This document shows, piece by piece, positions 7,501 through 16,978 of a stretch of 64,000 nucleotides of DNA; positions within the stretch are counted from its first letter, which is position 1, and the number at the start of each line of letters is the position of its first letter. The translations under genes were made by a program, and so were the position numbers. The notes under the pieces are model-generated. The model had not been told where the DNA came from. It was given only the letters and a program-made list of their open reading frames with translations, and searched no databases. This DNA comes from Pseudomonas putida (GTDB taxonomy: Bacteria > Pseudomonadota > Gammaproteobacteria > Pseudomonadales > Pseudomonadaceae): positions 310,001 to 374,000 of the forward strand of contig NZ_JANHLD010000001.1 in NCBI RefSeq assembly GCF_028682455.1, written 5' to 3'.

Positions 7501-9426
7501 CCGATCACCGTGGTGGGTGTGGGCGACATGGCCGGTGACGTGTTCGGCAACGGCTTGTTGATGTCCGACAAGCTGCAACTGGTGGCCGCGTTCAACCACC
7601 TGCACATCTTCATCGATCCGAACCCGGAGCCGGCCAGCAGCTTTGCCGAGCGCAAACGCCTGTTCGATCTGCCGCGTTCGGCCTGGAGCGACTACGACAC
7701 CAGCATCATGTCCGAGGGCGGCGGGATCTTCCCGCGCAGCGCGAAAAGCATCGCGATCACCCCGCAGATGAAAGAGCGCTTCGCCATCGAGGCCGACAAG
7801 TTGACCCCCACCGAGCTGCTCAATGCATTGCTCAAGGCGCCGGTGGACCTGCTCTGGAATGGTGGTATCGGCACGTACGTCAAGTCCAGTGAAGAAAGCC
7901 ACGCCGATGTGGGTGACAAGGCCAATGACGCCCTGCGCGTGGATGGCGACGAATTGCGCTGCAAGGTCGTGGGCGAGGGCGGCAACCTGGGCATGACCCA
8001 ACTGGGCCGGGTCGAGTTCGGCCTCAATGGCGGCGCCACCAACACCGACTTCATCGACAACGCCGGTGGTGTGGACTGTTCCGACCACGAGGTCAATATC
8101 AAGATCCTGCTCAACGAGGTGGTGCAGGCCGGTGACATGACCGAGAAGCAGCGCAACCAGCTGCTGGGCAGCATGACCGACGAAGTGGCCGGCCTGGTGC
8201 TGGGTAACAACTACAAGCAGACCCAGGCGCTGTCGCTGGCTGCTCGTCGGGCCCGGGAGCGCATCGCCGAGTACAAGCGGCTGATGGCAGACCTGGAAAA
8301 CCGTGGCAAGCTGGACCGTGCCATCGAGTTCCTGCCGACCGAAGAACAACTGGCCGAGCGCATCGCTGCCAACCAGGGCTTGACCCGGGCCGAATTGTCG
8401 GTGCTGATCTCCTACAGCAAGATCGACCTCAAGGAAGCGCTGCTCAAGTCGTTGGTACCCGATGACGACTACCTGACCCGCGACATGGAAACTGCCTTCC
8501 CGCCGTCGCTGGTCAACAAGTTCGCCGAGGCCATGCGTCGCCACCGCCTCAAGCGCGAAATCGTCAGTACCCAGATCGCCAACGACCTGGTCAACAACAT
8601 GGGTATCACCTTCGTCCAGCGCCTGAAAGAGTCCACTGGCATGAGCCCGGCGAACGTCGCTGGTGCCTATGTGATCGTGCGGGACATCTTCCACCTGCCA
8701 CACTGGTTCCGCCAGATCGAGGCGCTGGACTACCAGGTGCCGGCTGAAATCCAGCTCACGCTGATGGACGAGCTGATGCGCCTGGGCCGTCGGGCCACCC
8801 GTTGGTTCCTGCGCAGCCGACGCAACGAGCAGGATGCCGGTCGGGACGTCGCTCACTTCGGGCCGAAGATCGCGCAACTGGGCCTCAAGCTCGACGAATT
8901 GCTGGAGGGGCCGACCCGCCAGCGCTGGATGACCCGCTACCAGGGCTTCGTCGAGGCCGGTGTGCCGGAATTGCTGGCGCGCATGGTCGCCGGTACCACC
9001 CACCTGTACACCTTGTTGCCGATCATCGAGGCGTCCGATGTCACCGGCCAGGACCCGGCCGAAGTGGCCAAGGCGTTCTTCGCGGTCGGCAGTGCCCTGG
9101 ACCTGACCTGGTACTTGCAGGAAATCAGCAACCTGTCGGTTGAAAACAACTGGCAAGCCCTGGCCCGCGAGGCCTTTCGCGATGACATCGACCTGCAGCA
9201 GCGGGCGATTACCATCTCGGTCCTGCAGATGGTCGATGCCCCTGAAGACATGGACGCACGGGTGGCCTTGTGGCTGGAGCAACACCGCGTGATGGTCGAG
9301 CGCTGGCGCGCAATGCTCGATGATCTGCGGGCGGCGACCGGTACCGATTACGCCATGTATGCGGTTGCCAACCGCGAACTGGTGGATCTGGCCATGAGCG
9401 GGCAGGCCGCGGTGATGCCGTCCTGA
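4561..9426 (+). CDS. gdhB: NAD-specific glutamate dehydrogenase, large 180-kDa type
   Basis: The enzyme deaminates glutamate to 2-oxoglutarate with NAD+, mainly for catabolism of glutamate and amino acids that feed into it. At 1621 residues it belongs to the large bacterial GDH family: a long N-terminal region with ACT-like regulatory modules, a central catalytic block with PVGAKGGF (active-site Lys near residue 852), a Rossmann part with VVGVGDMAGDVFGNGLL, and a helical C-terminus. Length agrees with Pseudomonas GdhB. It is monocistronic: an upstream leader with an SD, and a strong terminator 16 bp after the stop. The complementary strand is open for almost the whole gene, a GC-skew effect and not a second gene. 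Confidence 0.96.
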   Translation: MAFFTAASKADFQHQLQAALAQHISEQALPQVALFAEQFFGIISLDELTQRRLSDLAGCTLSAWRIIERFDHTKPEVRVYNPDYERHGWQSTHTAVEVLHHDLPFLVDSVRTELNRRGYSIHTLQTTVLSVRRGAKGELLEILPKGTQGEGVLQESLMYLEIDRCANNAELNVLTRELEQVLAEVRVAVADFEPMKTKLREIAALVEQTPYAPAQGEKAEVSAFLEWLLGNHFTFLGYEEFVVHGDAQGGQLVYDDSSFLGLTRLLRAGLTAEDLRIEDYAVNYLNEPLLLSFAKAAYPSRVHRPAYPDYVSIRQLDADGKVIKECRFMGLYTSSVYGESVRNIPYIRGKVAEVERRSHFDPKAHLGKELAQVLEVLPRDDLFQTPIDELFTTVMSIVQIQERNKIRVFLRKDPYGRFCYCLAYVPRDIYSTEVRQKIQQVLMERLKATDCEFWTFFSESVLARVQLILRVDPKNRIDIDPQQLENEVIQACRSWQDDYATLTVESFGEAQGTNILADFPKGFPAGYRERFAAHSAVVDMQHLLTLSERKPLVMSFYQPLTQAGKQQLHCKLYHADTPLALSDVLPILENLGLRVLGEFPYRLRHANGREFWIHDFAFTYSEGLNLDIQQLNDTLQDAFVHIVNGDAENDAFNRLVLTAGLPWRDVALLRAYARYLKQIRLGFDLGYIASTLNNHTDIARELTRLFKTRFYLARKLTGEDLDDKQQRLEQAILTALDDVQVLNEDRILRRYLDLIKATLRTNFYQTDAQGQAKSYFSFKFNPKLIPELPKPVPKFEIFVYSPRVEGVHLRFGNVARGGLRWSDREEDFRTEVLGLVKAQQVKNSVIVPVGAKGGFLPRRLPLGGSRDEIQAEGIACYRIFISGLLDITDNLKDGALVPPANVVRHDDDDPYLVVAADKGTATFSDIANGIAIDYGFWLGDAFASGGSAGYDHKKMGITARGAWVGVQRHFRERGINVQEDPITVVGVGDMAGDVFGNGLLMSDKLQLVAAFNHLHIFIDPNPEPASSFAERKRLFDLPRSAWSDYDTSIMSEGGGIFPRSAKSIAITPQMKERFAIEADKLTPTELLNALLKAPVDLLWNGGIGTYVKSSEESHADVGDKANDALRVDGDELRCKVVGEGGNLGMTQLGRVEFGLNGGATNTDFIDNAGGVDCSDHEVNIKILLNEVVQAGDMTEKQRNQLLGSMTDEVAGLVLGNNYKQTQALSLAARRARERIAEYKRLMADLENRGKLDRAIEFLPTEEQLAERIAANQGLTRAELSVLISYSKIDLKEALLKSLVPDDDYLTRDMETAFPPSLVNKFAEAMRRHRLKREIVSTQIANDLVNNMGITFVQRLKESTGMSPANVAGAYVIVRDIFHLPHWFRQIEALDYQVPAEIQLTLMDELMRLGRRATRWFLRSRRNEQDAGRDVAHFGPKIAQLGLKLDELLEGPTRQRWMTRYQGFVEAGVPELLARMVAGTTHLYTLLPIIEASDVTGQDPAEVAKAFFAVGSALDLTWYLQEISNLSVENNWQALAREAFRDDIDLQQRAITISVLQMVDAPEDMDARVALWLEQHRVMVERWRAMLDDLRAATGTDYAMYAVANRELVDLAMSGQAAVMPS

Positions 9427-9441
9427 GTCCGAGCTGAAATG

Positions 9442-9474
9442 AAAAAGCCCCGGCATTTGCCGGGGCTTTTTTGT
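9442..9474 (+). terminator. Intrinsic terminator after gdhB
   Basis: AAAAAGCCCCGGCA and its partner GCCGGGGCTTTTTT form a GC-rich stem with a short TTT-centred loop and T-runs on both strands. It can stop gdhB and also leftward readthrough from ppsR. Confidence 0.92.
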
Positions 9475-9506
9475 AGGCGCGATGACGGTGCTGGCCGCAC
9501 CATCGT

Positions 9507-9530
9507 ATCGCGGGGCAAGCCCGCTTCTAC
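9507..9530. repeat. REP element (single copy) at the 3' end of ppsR
   Basis: TCGCGGGGCAAGCCCGCTTC is the P. putida REP core. It lies between the convergent gdhB and ppsR and its last bases overlap the ppsR stop codon. Other copies occur at 52660 and 61871. Confidence 0.8.
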
Positions 9531-10345
9531 TTGAAGCGGCGCTCCACGCCTTTTTCTACCAGGATTTTCGCTGCGATCTCTTCCACCGAGAAATGGGTGG
9601 AGTTGATGTTGGGGATGTTCTCCCGGCGGAACAGGTTTTCGACCTCGCGCACTTCGAACTCGCACTGGGCAAAGCTCGAATAGCGGCTGTTGGGCTTGCG
9701 CTCATGCCGGATGGCCGTCAGGCGATCCGGGTCGATGGTCAGGCCGAACAGCTTGTTCTGGTGGTTCTTCAGCGCCTGGGGCAGTTGCAGGCGCTCCATG
9801 TCGTCTTCGGTCAGCGGGTAGTTGGCCGCCCGAATGCCGAATTGCATGGCCATGTACAGGCAGGTCGGGGTCTTGCCGCAACGCGACACGCCCACCAGGA
9901 TCAGGTCGGCCTTGTCGTAGTAGTGGGTGCGGGCGCCATCGTCGTTGTCCAGGGCAAAGTTGACCGCCTCGATACGCTCCATATAGTTGGAGTTGCCGCC
10001 AATGGAGTGGGATTTGCCCACCGAATACGATGAGTGCGCGGTCAACTCCTGCTCCAGCGGGGCCAGGAAGGTCGAGAAGATATCGATCATGAAACCGTTG
10101 GAGGTGGCCAGCACCTCGCGGATGTCCTGGTTGACGATGGTGTCGAAGATGATCGGGCGCATGCCGTCCCTTTCGGCGGCGGTATTGATTTGTTGTACCA
10201 TGGCCCGCGCTTTTTCCACGCTGTCGATGTACGGGCGTGTGAATTTATTGAACGGAATGCTATCGAATTGGGCAAGCAGGCTTTGCCCCAGCGTCTCGGC
10301 CGTGATGCCGGTGCCGTCGGAAATAAAGAAAGCAGTTCGTTTCAT
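9527..10345 (-). CDS. ppsR: PEP synthase regulatory protein (bifunctional kinase/pyrophosphorylase)
   Basis: PpsR-type (DUF299) proteins inactivate PEP synthase by ADP-dependent phosphorylation of a threonine next to the catalytic histidine, and reactivate it by phosphate-dependent removal. The 272-residue protein begins [20 protein letters not shown], the family N-terminal signature, and has the P-loop GVSRCGKT at residues 152-159. Length is normal. It is divergent from its target ppsA across a 176-bp shared region, the usual Pseudomonas arrangement, and convergent with gdhB. Confidence 0.95.
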   Translation of the reverse strand: MKRTAFFISDGTGITAETLGQSLLAQFDSIPFNKFTRPYIDSVEKARAMVQQINTAAERDGMRPIIFDTIVNQDIREVLATSNGFMIDIFSTFLAPLEQELTAHSSYSVGKSHSIGGNSNYMERIEAVNFALDNDDGARTHYYDKADLILVGVSRCGKTPTCLYMAMQFGIRAANYPLTEDDMERLQLPQALKNHQNKLFGLTIDPDRLTAIRHERKPNSRYSSFAQCEFEVREVENLFRRENIPNINSTHFSVEEIAAKILVEKGVERRFK

Positions 10346-10382
10346 TTGCGCCTTGGGCCTTAAGCTGATGACGAATCTTGTT

Positions 10383-10418
10383 TATGATAGGTTCGGTTTG
10401 CCGAACGAGGTGTTCGGC
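10383..10418 (+). promoter_or_regulatory. Candidate ppsA promoter with inverted repeat in the early leader
   Basis: A TATGAT -10-like hexamer at 10383-10388 has a weak TTAAGC 17 bp upstream. It is followed by the inverted repeat GTTCGGTTTGCCGAAC (10391-10406) and a third half-site GTTCGGC at 10412-10418. The repeats would overlap the transcript start, as an operator or a leader hairpin. No regulator is identified. Confidence 0.4.
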
Positions 10419-10521
10419 ATTCTCACTTATTTTCCAGGTCCAGGCCACAAGCGCCCGGCCAAGCCAGAGCTGGCAGGCGGGCGACCTGAGCTTTTCCAAT
10501 ACAGTTAGTGGAGAGATCACC

Positions 10522-12897
10522 TTGGTAGAGTACGTAGTTTCCCTCGATAAGCTCGGCGTCCATGATGTGGAGCATGTGGGGGGCAAGAACGCATCCCTCG
10601 GCGAGATGATCAGTAACCTCGCGGGTGCCGGTGTATCGGTTCCCGGCGGCTTTGCCACTACGGCTCAGGCGTACCGTGATTTTCTCGAGTTGAGTGGCCT
10701 GAACAAGCAGATTCACGATGCGCTCGACGCACTGGACGTCGACGACGTCAATGCCCTGGCCAAGACCGGTGCCCAGATCCGCCAGTGGATCATGGAAGCC
10801 GAGTTCCCCGAGCGCCTGAACAGCGAAATCCGCACCGCCTTCGAGCAGATGTCCCAGGGCAACCCGAACATGGCCGTTGCCGTGCGTTCCTCGGCCACCG
10901 CCGAAGACCTGCCAGACGCCTCGTTTGCCGGTCAGCAGGAAACCTTCCTGAACATCCGTGGCGTGGACAACGTCATTCGCGCTGCCAAGGAAGTTTTCGC
11001 TTCCCTGTTCAACGACCGCGCCATTTCCTACCGTGTCCACCAGGGCTTCGACCACAAGCTGGTCGCCCTGTCTGCCGGTGTGCAGCGCATGGTGCGTTCG
11101 GAAACCGGTACTGCCGGCGTGATGTTCACCCTGGACACCGAGTCGGGCTTCCGTGATGTCGTGTTCATCACCGGCGCCTACGGCCTGGGCGAGACCGTGG
11201 TACAAGGCGCGGTCAACCCGGACGAATTCTACGTTCACAAGGGCACCCTGCAAGCCGGTCGCCCGGCCATCCTGCGCCGCAACCTGGGCAGCAAGGCCAT
11301 CAAGATGGTCTACGGCGAAGAAGCCAAGGCCGGTCGTTCGGTCAAGACCGTCGATGTCGACAAGGCCGACCGCACCCGTTTCTGCTTGAGCGACGCCGAA
11401 GTCAGCGAGCTGGCCAAGCAGGCGATGATCATCGAGCAGCACTACAAGTGCCCGATGGACATCGAGTGGGCCAAGGACGGTGATGACGGCAAGCTGTACA
11501 TCGTTCAGGCTCGTCCTGAAACCGTGAAGAGCCGTGCCCAGGCCAATGTCATGGAGCGCTACCTGCTCAAGGAAACCGGCACTGTCCTGGCAGAAGGCCG
11601 TGCCATCGGCCAGCGCATCGGCGCCGGCAAGGTGCGGATCATCAAGGACGTCTCGGAGATGGACAAGGTCCAGCCAGGCGACGTCCTGGTCTCCGACATG
11701 ACCGACCCGGACTGGGAACCGGTGATGAAGCGCGCCAGCGCTATCGTCACCAACCGCGGTGGCCGTACCTGCCACGCGGCGATCATCGCCCGTGAACTGG
11801 GTATCCCGGCAGTGGTCGGTTGTGGCAACGCCACCCAGCTGCTCAAGGATGGCCAGGGCGTGACCGTTTCGTGCGCCGAAGGTGATACCGGCTTCATTTT
11901 CGAAGGCGAGCTGGGCTTCGACATCCGCCAGAACTCGGTCGATGCCATGCCTGACCTGCCGTTCAAGATCATGATGAACGTCGGCAACCCGGACCGTGCG
12001 TTCGACTTCGCCCAGTTGCCCAACGCCGGTGTCGGCCTGGCGCGCCTGGAGTTCATCATCAACCGCATGATCGGCGTGCACCCCAAGGCGCTGCTCAACT
12101 ACGCCGGCCTGCCACCAGAGCTCAAAGAAAGCGTCGACAAGCGCATCGCCGGTTACAACGACCCGGTCGGTTTCTACGTCGAGAAGCTGGTCGAAGGTAT
12201 CAGCACCCTGGCGGCGGCGTTCTGGCCGAAAAAAGTCATCGTGCGCCTGTCGGACTTCAAGTCCAACGAATACGCCAACCTGATCGGCGGCAAGCTCTAC
12301 GAGCCGGAAGAAGAAAACCCCATGCTGGGCTTCCGTGGTGCGTCGCGCTACATCAGCGAATCGTTCCGCGATTGCTTCGAACTCGAGTGCCGTGCACTCA
12401 AGCGCGTACGCAACGAGATGGGCCTGACCAACGTCGAAATCATGGTGCCGTTCGTGCGCACCCTGGGCGAAGCCAGCCAGGTGGTCGACCTGCTCGCCGA
12501 AAACGGCCTGGCCCGTGGCGACAACGGCCTGCGCGTCATCATGATGTGCGAGCTGCCGTCCAACGCCATCCTCGCCGAAGAGTTCCTGGAGTACTTCGAC
12601 GGCTTCTCCATCGGCTCCAACGACCTGACCCAGCTGACCCTGGGCCTGGATCGCGACTCGGGCATCATCGCTCACCTGTTCGACGAGCGTAACCCTGCGG
12701 TCAAGAAGCTGCTGGCCAACGCAATCCAGGCCTGTAACAAGGCGGGCAAGTACATCGGCATCTGCGGCCAGGGTCCTTCGGATCACCCGGACCTCGCCAA
12801 GTGGCTGATGGAACAGGGCATCGAGAGCGTTTCGCTGAACCCGGACTCGGTACTCGAGACCTGGTTCTTCCTGGCCGAAGGTCAGGATGCAATCTGA
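10522..12897 (+). CDS. ppsA: Phosphoenolpyruvate synthase
   Basis: PpsA converts pyruvate and ATP to PEP, AMP and phosphate, the entry to gluconeogenesis from C3 substrates. The protein has an N-terminal ATP-grasp domain (residues about 15-345), a swivelling phosphohistidine domain with [15 protein letters not shown] and catalytic His 418, and a C-terminal PEP-binding barrel with GFRGASRY and [11 protein letters not shown] chose the TTG at 10522 because it gives the family N-terminus [20 protein letters not shown], a 791-residue protein and an SD-like GTGGAGAG eight bases upstream. The frame stays open for 48 codons further upstream but without family-like sequence. The threonine before His 418 is the expected PpsR target. 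Confidence 0.96.
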   Translation: MVEYVVSLDKLGVHDVEHVGGKNASLGEMISNLAGAGVSVPGGFATTAQAYRDFLELSGLNKQIHDALDALDVDDVNALAKTGAQIRQWIMEAEFPERLNSEIRTAFEQMSQGNPNMAVAVRSSATAEDLPDASFAGQQETFLNIRGVDNVIRAAKEVFASLFNDRAISYRVHQGFDHKLVALSAGVQRMVRSETGTAGVMFTLDTESGFRDVVFITGAYGLGETVVQGAVNPDEFYVHKGTLQAGRPAILRRNLGSKAIKMVYGEEAKAGRSVKTVDVDKADRTRFCLSDAEVSELAKQAMIIEQHYKCPMDIEWAKDGDDGKLYIVQARPETVKSRAQANVMERYLLKETGTVLAEGRAIGQRIGAGKVRIIKDVSEMDKVQPGDVLVSDMTDPDWEPVMKRASAIVTNRGGRTCHAAIIARELGIPAVVGCGNATQLLKDGQGVTVSCAEGDTGFIFEGELGFDIRQNSVDAMPDLPFKIMMNVGNPDRAFDFAQLPNAGVGLARLEFIINRMIGVHPKALLNYAGLPPELKESVDKRIAGYNDPVGFYVEKLVEGISTLAAAFWPKKVIVRLSDFKSNEYANLIGGKLYEPEEENPMLGFRGASRYISESFRDCFELECRALKRVRNEMGLTNVEIMVPFVRTLGEASQVVDLLAENGLARGDNGLRVIMMCELPSNAILAEEFLEYFDGFSIGSNDLTQLTLGLDRDSGIIAHLFDERNPAVKKLLANAIQACNKAGKYIGICGQGPSDHPDLAKWLMEQGIESVSLNPDSVLETWFFLAEGQDAI

Positions 12898-12912
12898 TGT
12901 GTTGAAGTGAAG

Positions 12913-12946
12913 GGCGCGGCCGCCAGCGTGTGGCCGCGCCTTTCGT
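12913..12946 (+). terminator. Intrinsic terminator after ppsA
   Basis: GGCGCGGCC at 12913-12921 pairs perfectly with GGCCGCGCC at 12932-12940 and is followed by TTTCGTT. Confidence 0.85.
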
Positions 12947-13003
12947 TGATCTTCCAGGGCGAGTTCCAGTGATGGTTCCCGCCCTTTTTCGTACAAGTAC
13001 CCT

Positions 13004-14002
13004 ATGCAAAGCAGCAGTACCCTATTTCCCGTGGCCTTGCTCAGTGCCGAGCGCCGGGGTGACCTGAGCGAAGATGTCTACCGGATCAAGGCCGGTAACA
13101 GCCCGGATCGCACCGTGGAACTGGCGCTCACCCGCCTGGGCATGGCCGACCAGACCGAGGTGCGCGGCATCCCGGTCATTTTGCTGCATGGCAGCTTTTC
13201 CAACCGGCGCTTCTGGTATTCGCCCCGGGGCATCGGCCTGGGCGCGCAACTGGCACGTGCCGGTTTTGACGTATGGATCCCGGAGATGCGCGGACACGGC
13301 TTGTCGCCGCGCAATCATGACTATCGCAACAACCGTGTTGCCGACTACGCCCGCTACGACCTGCCGGTGATTGGCGCCTTCGTCAGGGAAAAGAGCGGCC
13401 GTGCCGCGCACTGGATGGGACACTCGCTGGGCGGCACCACCCTGGCAGCCGCGCTGGGTGGGCAGTACCTGGACCCCGAACTGGTCGCCAGCGCCGCGTT
13501 TTTCGGAACCCAGGTCAGCCGCACTTACTGGCCGCTGAAAATACCGCCCGTGGAATGGGGCAGTCGCTTGCTGCTCAAGCGCTTTGCGCAGATCTCAGGG
13601 GCGCGACTCAAGCGCGGCCCGGAAGACGAGCCTATCGGCCTGGCCCTGGAAAGCATGCGCTGGTTCGGTTTGTTCGGTCGATTCGGTGACAAGGAGCGCG
13701 ACTGGTGGGCCGGCCTTGCCGAAGTGAATGTGCCGGTACTGGCGGTGGCTGCAGCCGGCGATCACCAGGATCCGGTCTGGGCCTGCCGCAAGCTGTTCGA
13801 GCAAGTGGGCAGCACGTCCAAACAGTTCGTACGCCTGGGGCGCGAGGAGGGGTTCGACAACTTCGGGCATGTCGACATGCTGGTCAGCAAGTCGGCGCAG
13901 GCTCAAGTCTGGCCGCTGGTCGAACGCTGGTTGCGCAACCCGATGGAGCCTTTGCTCGAAGCCGCAGCGACAAGCGTTTCACCGACGCCTGGTTATCGCT
14001 AA
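13004..14002 (+). CDS. Alpha/beta hydrolase (putative esterase/lipase)
   Basis: A 332-residue alpha/beta hydrolase. It shows VILLHGSFSNRRFW (oxyanion region, about residues 58-71), the nucleophile elbow GHSLGG with Ser 141, and a late FGHVDML that would supply the catalytic His. There is no signal peptide, so a cytoplasmic enzyme is expected. Gene order with ppsA before and rraA, cmaX after matches the P. aeruginosa locus where an esterase-like protein occupies this slot. Substrate is unknown. The ATG has no strong Shine-Dalgarno sequence. Confidence 0.85.
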   Translation: MQSSSTLFPVALLSAERRGDLSEDVYRIKAGNSPDRTVELALTRLGMADQTEVRGIPVILLHGSFSNRRFWYSPRGIGLGAQLARAGFDVWIPEMRGHGLSPRNHDYRNNRVADYARYDLPVIGAFVREKSGRAAHWMGHSLGGTTLAAALGGQYLDPELVASAAFFGTQVSRTYWPLKIPPVEWGSRLLLKRFAQISGARLKRGPEDEPIGLALESMRWFGLFGRFGDKERDWWAGLAEVNVPVLAVAAAGDHQDPVWACRKLFEQVGSTSKQFVRLGREEGFDNFGHVDMLVSKSAQAQVWPLVERWLRNPMEPLLEAAATSVSPTPGYR

Positions 14003-14200
14003 GATGTGACGCATGTTGTGAATTTGGTCATTTTTGGCTTTAGCGAAGATGATGTGTTCATCGGGCGGGTGCTTCAGCGCGACTTCGGGTGACCGGACCG
14101 CTCTGGACGGTGTAGCCTTGGGCTGTATCGCTGCACCTCGTCTCATCAATGACACTGCGACACTTACATCCAATGTCTTGGCAACCGACAGGAGTTACCC

Positions 14201-14689
14201 ATGCATTACCTCACGCCCGACTTGTGCGACGCCTATCCGGACCTGGTCCAGGTACTGGAGCCGATGTTCAGCAACTTCGGTGGCCGCGATTCCTTCGGTG
14301 GGCAAATCGTCACCATCAAGTGCTTCGAGGACAACTCCCTGGTCAAGGAACAGGTTGACCTGGATGGCAAAGGCAAAGTGCTGGTGGTCGATGGCGGTGG
14401 TTCGCTGCGCCGGGCTCTGCTGGGCGACATGCTCGCCGAAAAGGCCGCCAAGAATGGTTGGGAAGGCCTGGTGATCTACGGCTGCATCCGCGACGTCGAC
14501 GTCATCGCCCAGACTGACGTGGGTGTGCAGGCGTTGGCCAGTCACCCGATGAAGACCGACAAGCGCGGCATCGGCGACCTGAACGTGGTGGTGAGCTTTG
14601 CTGGCGTGACCTTCCGTCCGGGTGAGTACATCTATGCCGACAACAACGGTGTGATTGTCTCGCCAAGCCCGCTTAAGATGCCTGAATAA
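14201..14689 (+). CDS. rraA: RraA family protein (ribonuclease E activity regulator / HMG aldolase-like)
   Basis: The 162-residue protein matches the RraA family, which in E. coli binds RNase E and reduces its activity. Close relatives are metal-dependent 4-hydroxy-4-methyl-2-oxoglutarate/oxaloacetate aldolases. The stretch [20 protein letters not shown] followed by CIRD (residues about 72-95) is the family motif in which the Arg-Asp pair binds substrate and metal in the aldolases, so enzymatic activity is possible. It has an ACAGGAG ribosome site six bases before the ATG and is followed after 27 bp by cmaX in the same direction. Confidence 0.9.
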   Translation: MHYLTPDLCDAYPDLVQVLEPMFSNFGGRDSFGGQIVTIKCFEDNSLVKEQVDLDGKGKVLVVDGGGSLRRALLGDMLAEKAAKNGWEGLVIYGCIRDVDVIAQTDVGVQALASHPMKTDKRGIGDLNVVVSFAGVTFRPGEYIYADNNGVIVSPSPLKMPE

Positions 14690-14716
14690 GCACGTAAACC
14701 GCTGAGTGGAGCAGGA

Positions 14717-15712
14717 ATGTTCGAGGAAGAAAACGCGCAGTGGGGGCTGGTGCATGCCCTGGTGCTCGATGGCAAAGGCGGTGCGCGTTCGATCGCTCGA
14801 ACTGAACTGAACGATCTGCAGTTGCAGCCAGAGCAGAGCCTCTGGCTGCACTGGGACCGCAGTCACCCGCAAACCCGGACCTGGTTGCGCCACGAGAGTG
14901 GCCTGAACGAGTTCGCCTGCGACCTGCTGCTTGAAGAAAACACCCGTCCGCGTTTACTGGCCTTGCCTGAAGAACAGATGTTGCTGTTTCTGCGCGGGGT
15001 CAATCTCAATCCCGGTGCCGAGCCTGAAGACATGGTCTCGGTGCGCATCTTCGCCCAGGCGCAGCGCGTCATTTCGCTGCGCCTGCGGCCTTTGCGGGCC
15101 AGCGACGAGCTGCTCCAGCAACTCGCTGAAGGTCGTGGGCCAAAAACAGCCTCCGAGTTGCTGCTGAGCATGGCGCAATTGCTGACCGAAAAGGTCCAGG
15201 CGCTGGTCAGCGACCTGTCGGAAGTGGTCGATCTGGAAGAAGAAAAGCTCGAAGCCGACACACGGTATGCGCCGGAGCAGGGCTCCTTGCAACAGATTCG
15301 CCGTCGTGCTGCCGGTCTACGGCGGTTTCTTGCACCGCAGCGCGAAATCTACGCCCAACTGGCGCGTAATAAGTGGAGCTGGTTCGCCGAAGACGACGCC
15401 GACTACTGGAACGAGTTGAACAACAGCCTGATCCGCTACCTGGAAGAACTCGAACTGACCCGCGAACGCGCGGCGCTGGTGCTGGAAAGCGAGGACCGGC
15501 GGCGGGCCGAGCGGATGAACCGGACCATGTACCGCTTTGGCATCATTACCTGTATTTTCCTGCCCATGAGCTTTGTGACCGGCCTGCTCGGGATCAACGT
15601 CGGCGGGATTCCCGGCGCCGAAAGCCCCTACGGTTTCCTGTTCGCCAGCCTGCTGGTGCTGGGGTTGGCGCTGGGGCAGTGGTGGTTGTTCCGCCGCCTG
15701 CGCTGGGTATGA
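14717..15712 (+). CDS. cmaX: CorA/ZntB-family divalent metal transporter (CmaX)
   Basis: A 331-residue protein of the CorA superfamily: a large soluble N-terminal domain with a long helix (residues about 140-265) and two C-terminal membrane helices. The loop between them reads GINVGGIPG (near residue 292) in place of the CorA GMN motif, as in ZntB-type proteins. That makes zinc or another divalent cation the likely cargo. Gene order (rraA, this gene, crfX, cmpX, sigX, oprF) equals that of P. aeruginosa, where it is called cmaX. Upstream ORF rraA is 27 bp away. The C-terminal FRRLRWV is basic and probably cytoplasmic. Confidence 0.88.
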   Translation: MFEEENAQWGLVHALVLDGKGGARSIARTELNDLQLQPEQSLWLHWDRSHPQTRTWLRHESGLNEFACDLLLEENTRPRLLALPEEQMLLFLRGVNLNPGAEPEDMVSVRIFAQAQRVISLRLRPLRASDELLQQLAEGRGPKTASELLLSMAQLLTEKVQALVSDLSEVVDLEEEKLEADTRYAPEQGSLQQIRRRAAGLRRFLAPQREIYAQLARNKWSWFAEDDADYWNELNNSLIRYLEELELTRERAALVLESEDRRRAERMNRTMYRFGIITCIFLPMSFVTGLLGINVGGIPGAESPYGFLFASLLVLGLALGQWWLFRRLRWV

Positions 15713-15813
15713 AGCAGTGACATTTGTGAACGCTCAGTCATTTACTGTCTACCGGGTTCATGTGACCCACACCGGCGCGACCTCGTCTTTGACAGATATT
15801 GCGCGAGGTGCCC

Positions 15814-16062
15814 ATGCACGATCCGTTTGAAGAATCCCTGCGAGACCTGCTCAAGGCTTCGTCGTCCGGCCAGGACCGAGACGATGACGCGTGCCTTGGC
15901 CGGGTCCTGAAAACCGCCAACCGCCAGGTGGGCGCGGGCGATCTGTTCAGCCTGCTTGGCCGCTGGAGCCAGGCACTGATGATTGCCGTGAACAATGGCT
16001 CGGCGCATGTCGCGCCGGTCCGCCGTAACGCTACCGCTCGTAAAGCTGATAAGGCCGATTGA
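15814..16062 (+). CDS. crfX: CrfX, small protein of the sigX locus
   Basis: An 82-residue soluble protein starting MHDPFEESLRDLL with a GAGGTG ribosome site six bases upstream. An in-frame TTG 15 nt earlier has no such site. The N-terminal half is acidic and helical and the C-terminal tail is basic (RRNATARKADKAD). Its molecular role is not established. It is identified by position between cmaX and cmpX, as in P. aeruginosa where crfX belongs to the SigX-controlled block. The gap to cmpX is two bases, so the pair is probably translated together. Confidence 0.8.
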   Translation: MHDPFEESLRDLLKASSSGQDRDDDACLGRVLKTANRQVGAGDLFSLLGRWSQALMIAVNNGSAHVAPVRRNATARKADKAD

Positions 16063-16064
16063 AT

Positions 16065-16889
16065 ATGGAACTTGATCTCTGGACCCAGAGCCTGGTCACC
16101 GCGATGACTGCGTTGTGGACCAAAGTGGCGAACTTCATCCCCAACCTGTTTGGCGCCCTGGTCGTGGTGCTGTTGGGCTTCGTGGTCGCCAAGTTGCTCG
16201 ATACCCTGCTCTCGAAGTTGCTCGCCAAGTTGGGCCTTGACCGCCTGATGGGCGGCACGGGCCTGACCAAGATGCTCAGCCGGGTTGGCATCCAGGTACC
16301 GATCTCGACGTTGATCGGCAAGATTGTCTATTGGTTCGTGTTGTTGATCTTCCTGGTTTCTGCTGCTGAATCCCTGGGTCTTGAGCGGGTCTCGGCGACG
16401 CTGGACATGCTCGCCCTGTACCTGCCGAAGGTCTTTGGCGCGGCGCTGGTGCTGTTGGCCGGCGTACTGTTGGCGCAGCTGGTGAACGGGCTGGTGCGGG
16501 GTGCCGCCGAGGGTATCGGGCTCGAGTACGCCGCAGGCGTCGGGCGGATCGCCCAGGGCCTGGTGATTATCATCAGTATCTCGGTGGCAATCAGCCAGCT
16601 CGAAGTCAAGACCGACCTGCTCAACCACGTGATCGTCATTGGATTGATTACCGTTGGTCTGGCCGTTGCGTTGGCAATGGGCCTTGGCAGTCGTGAAATT
16701 GCCGGGCAGATCCTGGCCGGAATCTATGTGCGCGAACTGTACCAGGTGGGCCAGCAGGTGCAGGTTGGAGAGGTTGAAGGGCAGATCGAAGAGATCGGAA
16801 CCGTCAAGACGACGCTGCTGACTGACGACGGCGAGCTGGTCTCGTTGTCCAACCGGATTCTCCTGGAGCAGCGGGTCAATAGCCGCTAA
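16065..16889 (+). CDS. cmpX: CmpX, conserved small-channel (MscS-like) membrane protein
   Basis: A 274-residue membrane protein with about five hydrophobic segments (residues 18-45, 80-105, 118-145, 160-180, 190-215) and a soluble C-terminus VGQQVQVGEVEGQIEEIGTV resembling the beta domain of MscS-like channels. N-terminal TM-helix repeats are of the conserved mechanosensitive-channel-related type. In P. aeruginosa CmpX has been linked to cell-envelope homeostasis and SigX activity. It starts two bases after crfX and precedes sigX by 89 bp. I took the ATG at 16065 over the TTG two codons earlier, which overlaps the crfX stop. Confidence 0.87.
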   Translation: MELDLWTQSLVTAMTALWTKVANFIPNLFGALVVVLLGFVVAKLLDTLLSKLLAKLGLDRLMGGTGLTKMLSRVGIQVPISTLIGKIVYWFVLLIFLVSAAESLGLERVSATLDMLALYLPKVFGAALVLLAGVLLAQLVNGLVRGAAEGIGLEYAAGVGRIAQGLVIIISISVAISQLEVKTDLLNHVIVIGLITVGLAVALAMGLGSREIAGQILAGIYVRELYQVGQQVQVGEVEGQIEEIGTVKTTLLTDDGELVSLSNRILLEQRVNSR

Positions 16890-16978
16890 CCGGGTAATCC
16901 TGCTAATGTATGCCGCCGCAAAATTGCCCCAGGCAGGGGTAAGCGGCGACATTGACCTGACTGTCGGCCAGATCCGTT

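Noticed and set aside
4477..9456. A 1659-codon open frame antisense to gdhB
   Set aside because: It mirrors the gdhB codons (third-position GC bias keeps stops away), has low-complexity His/Gln/Val composition and no ribosome site or family motifs.
10378..10521. Longer ppsA with 48 extra N-terminal residues
   Set aside because: The extension covers the probable promoter and inverted repeat and does not resemble PEP synthase. The TTG at 10522 fits family length and has a ribosome site.
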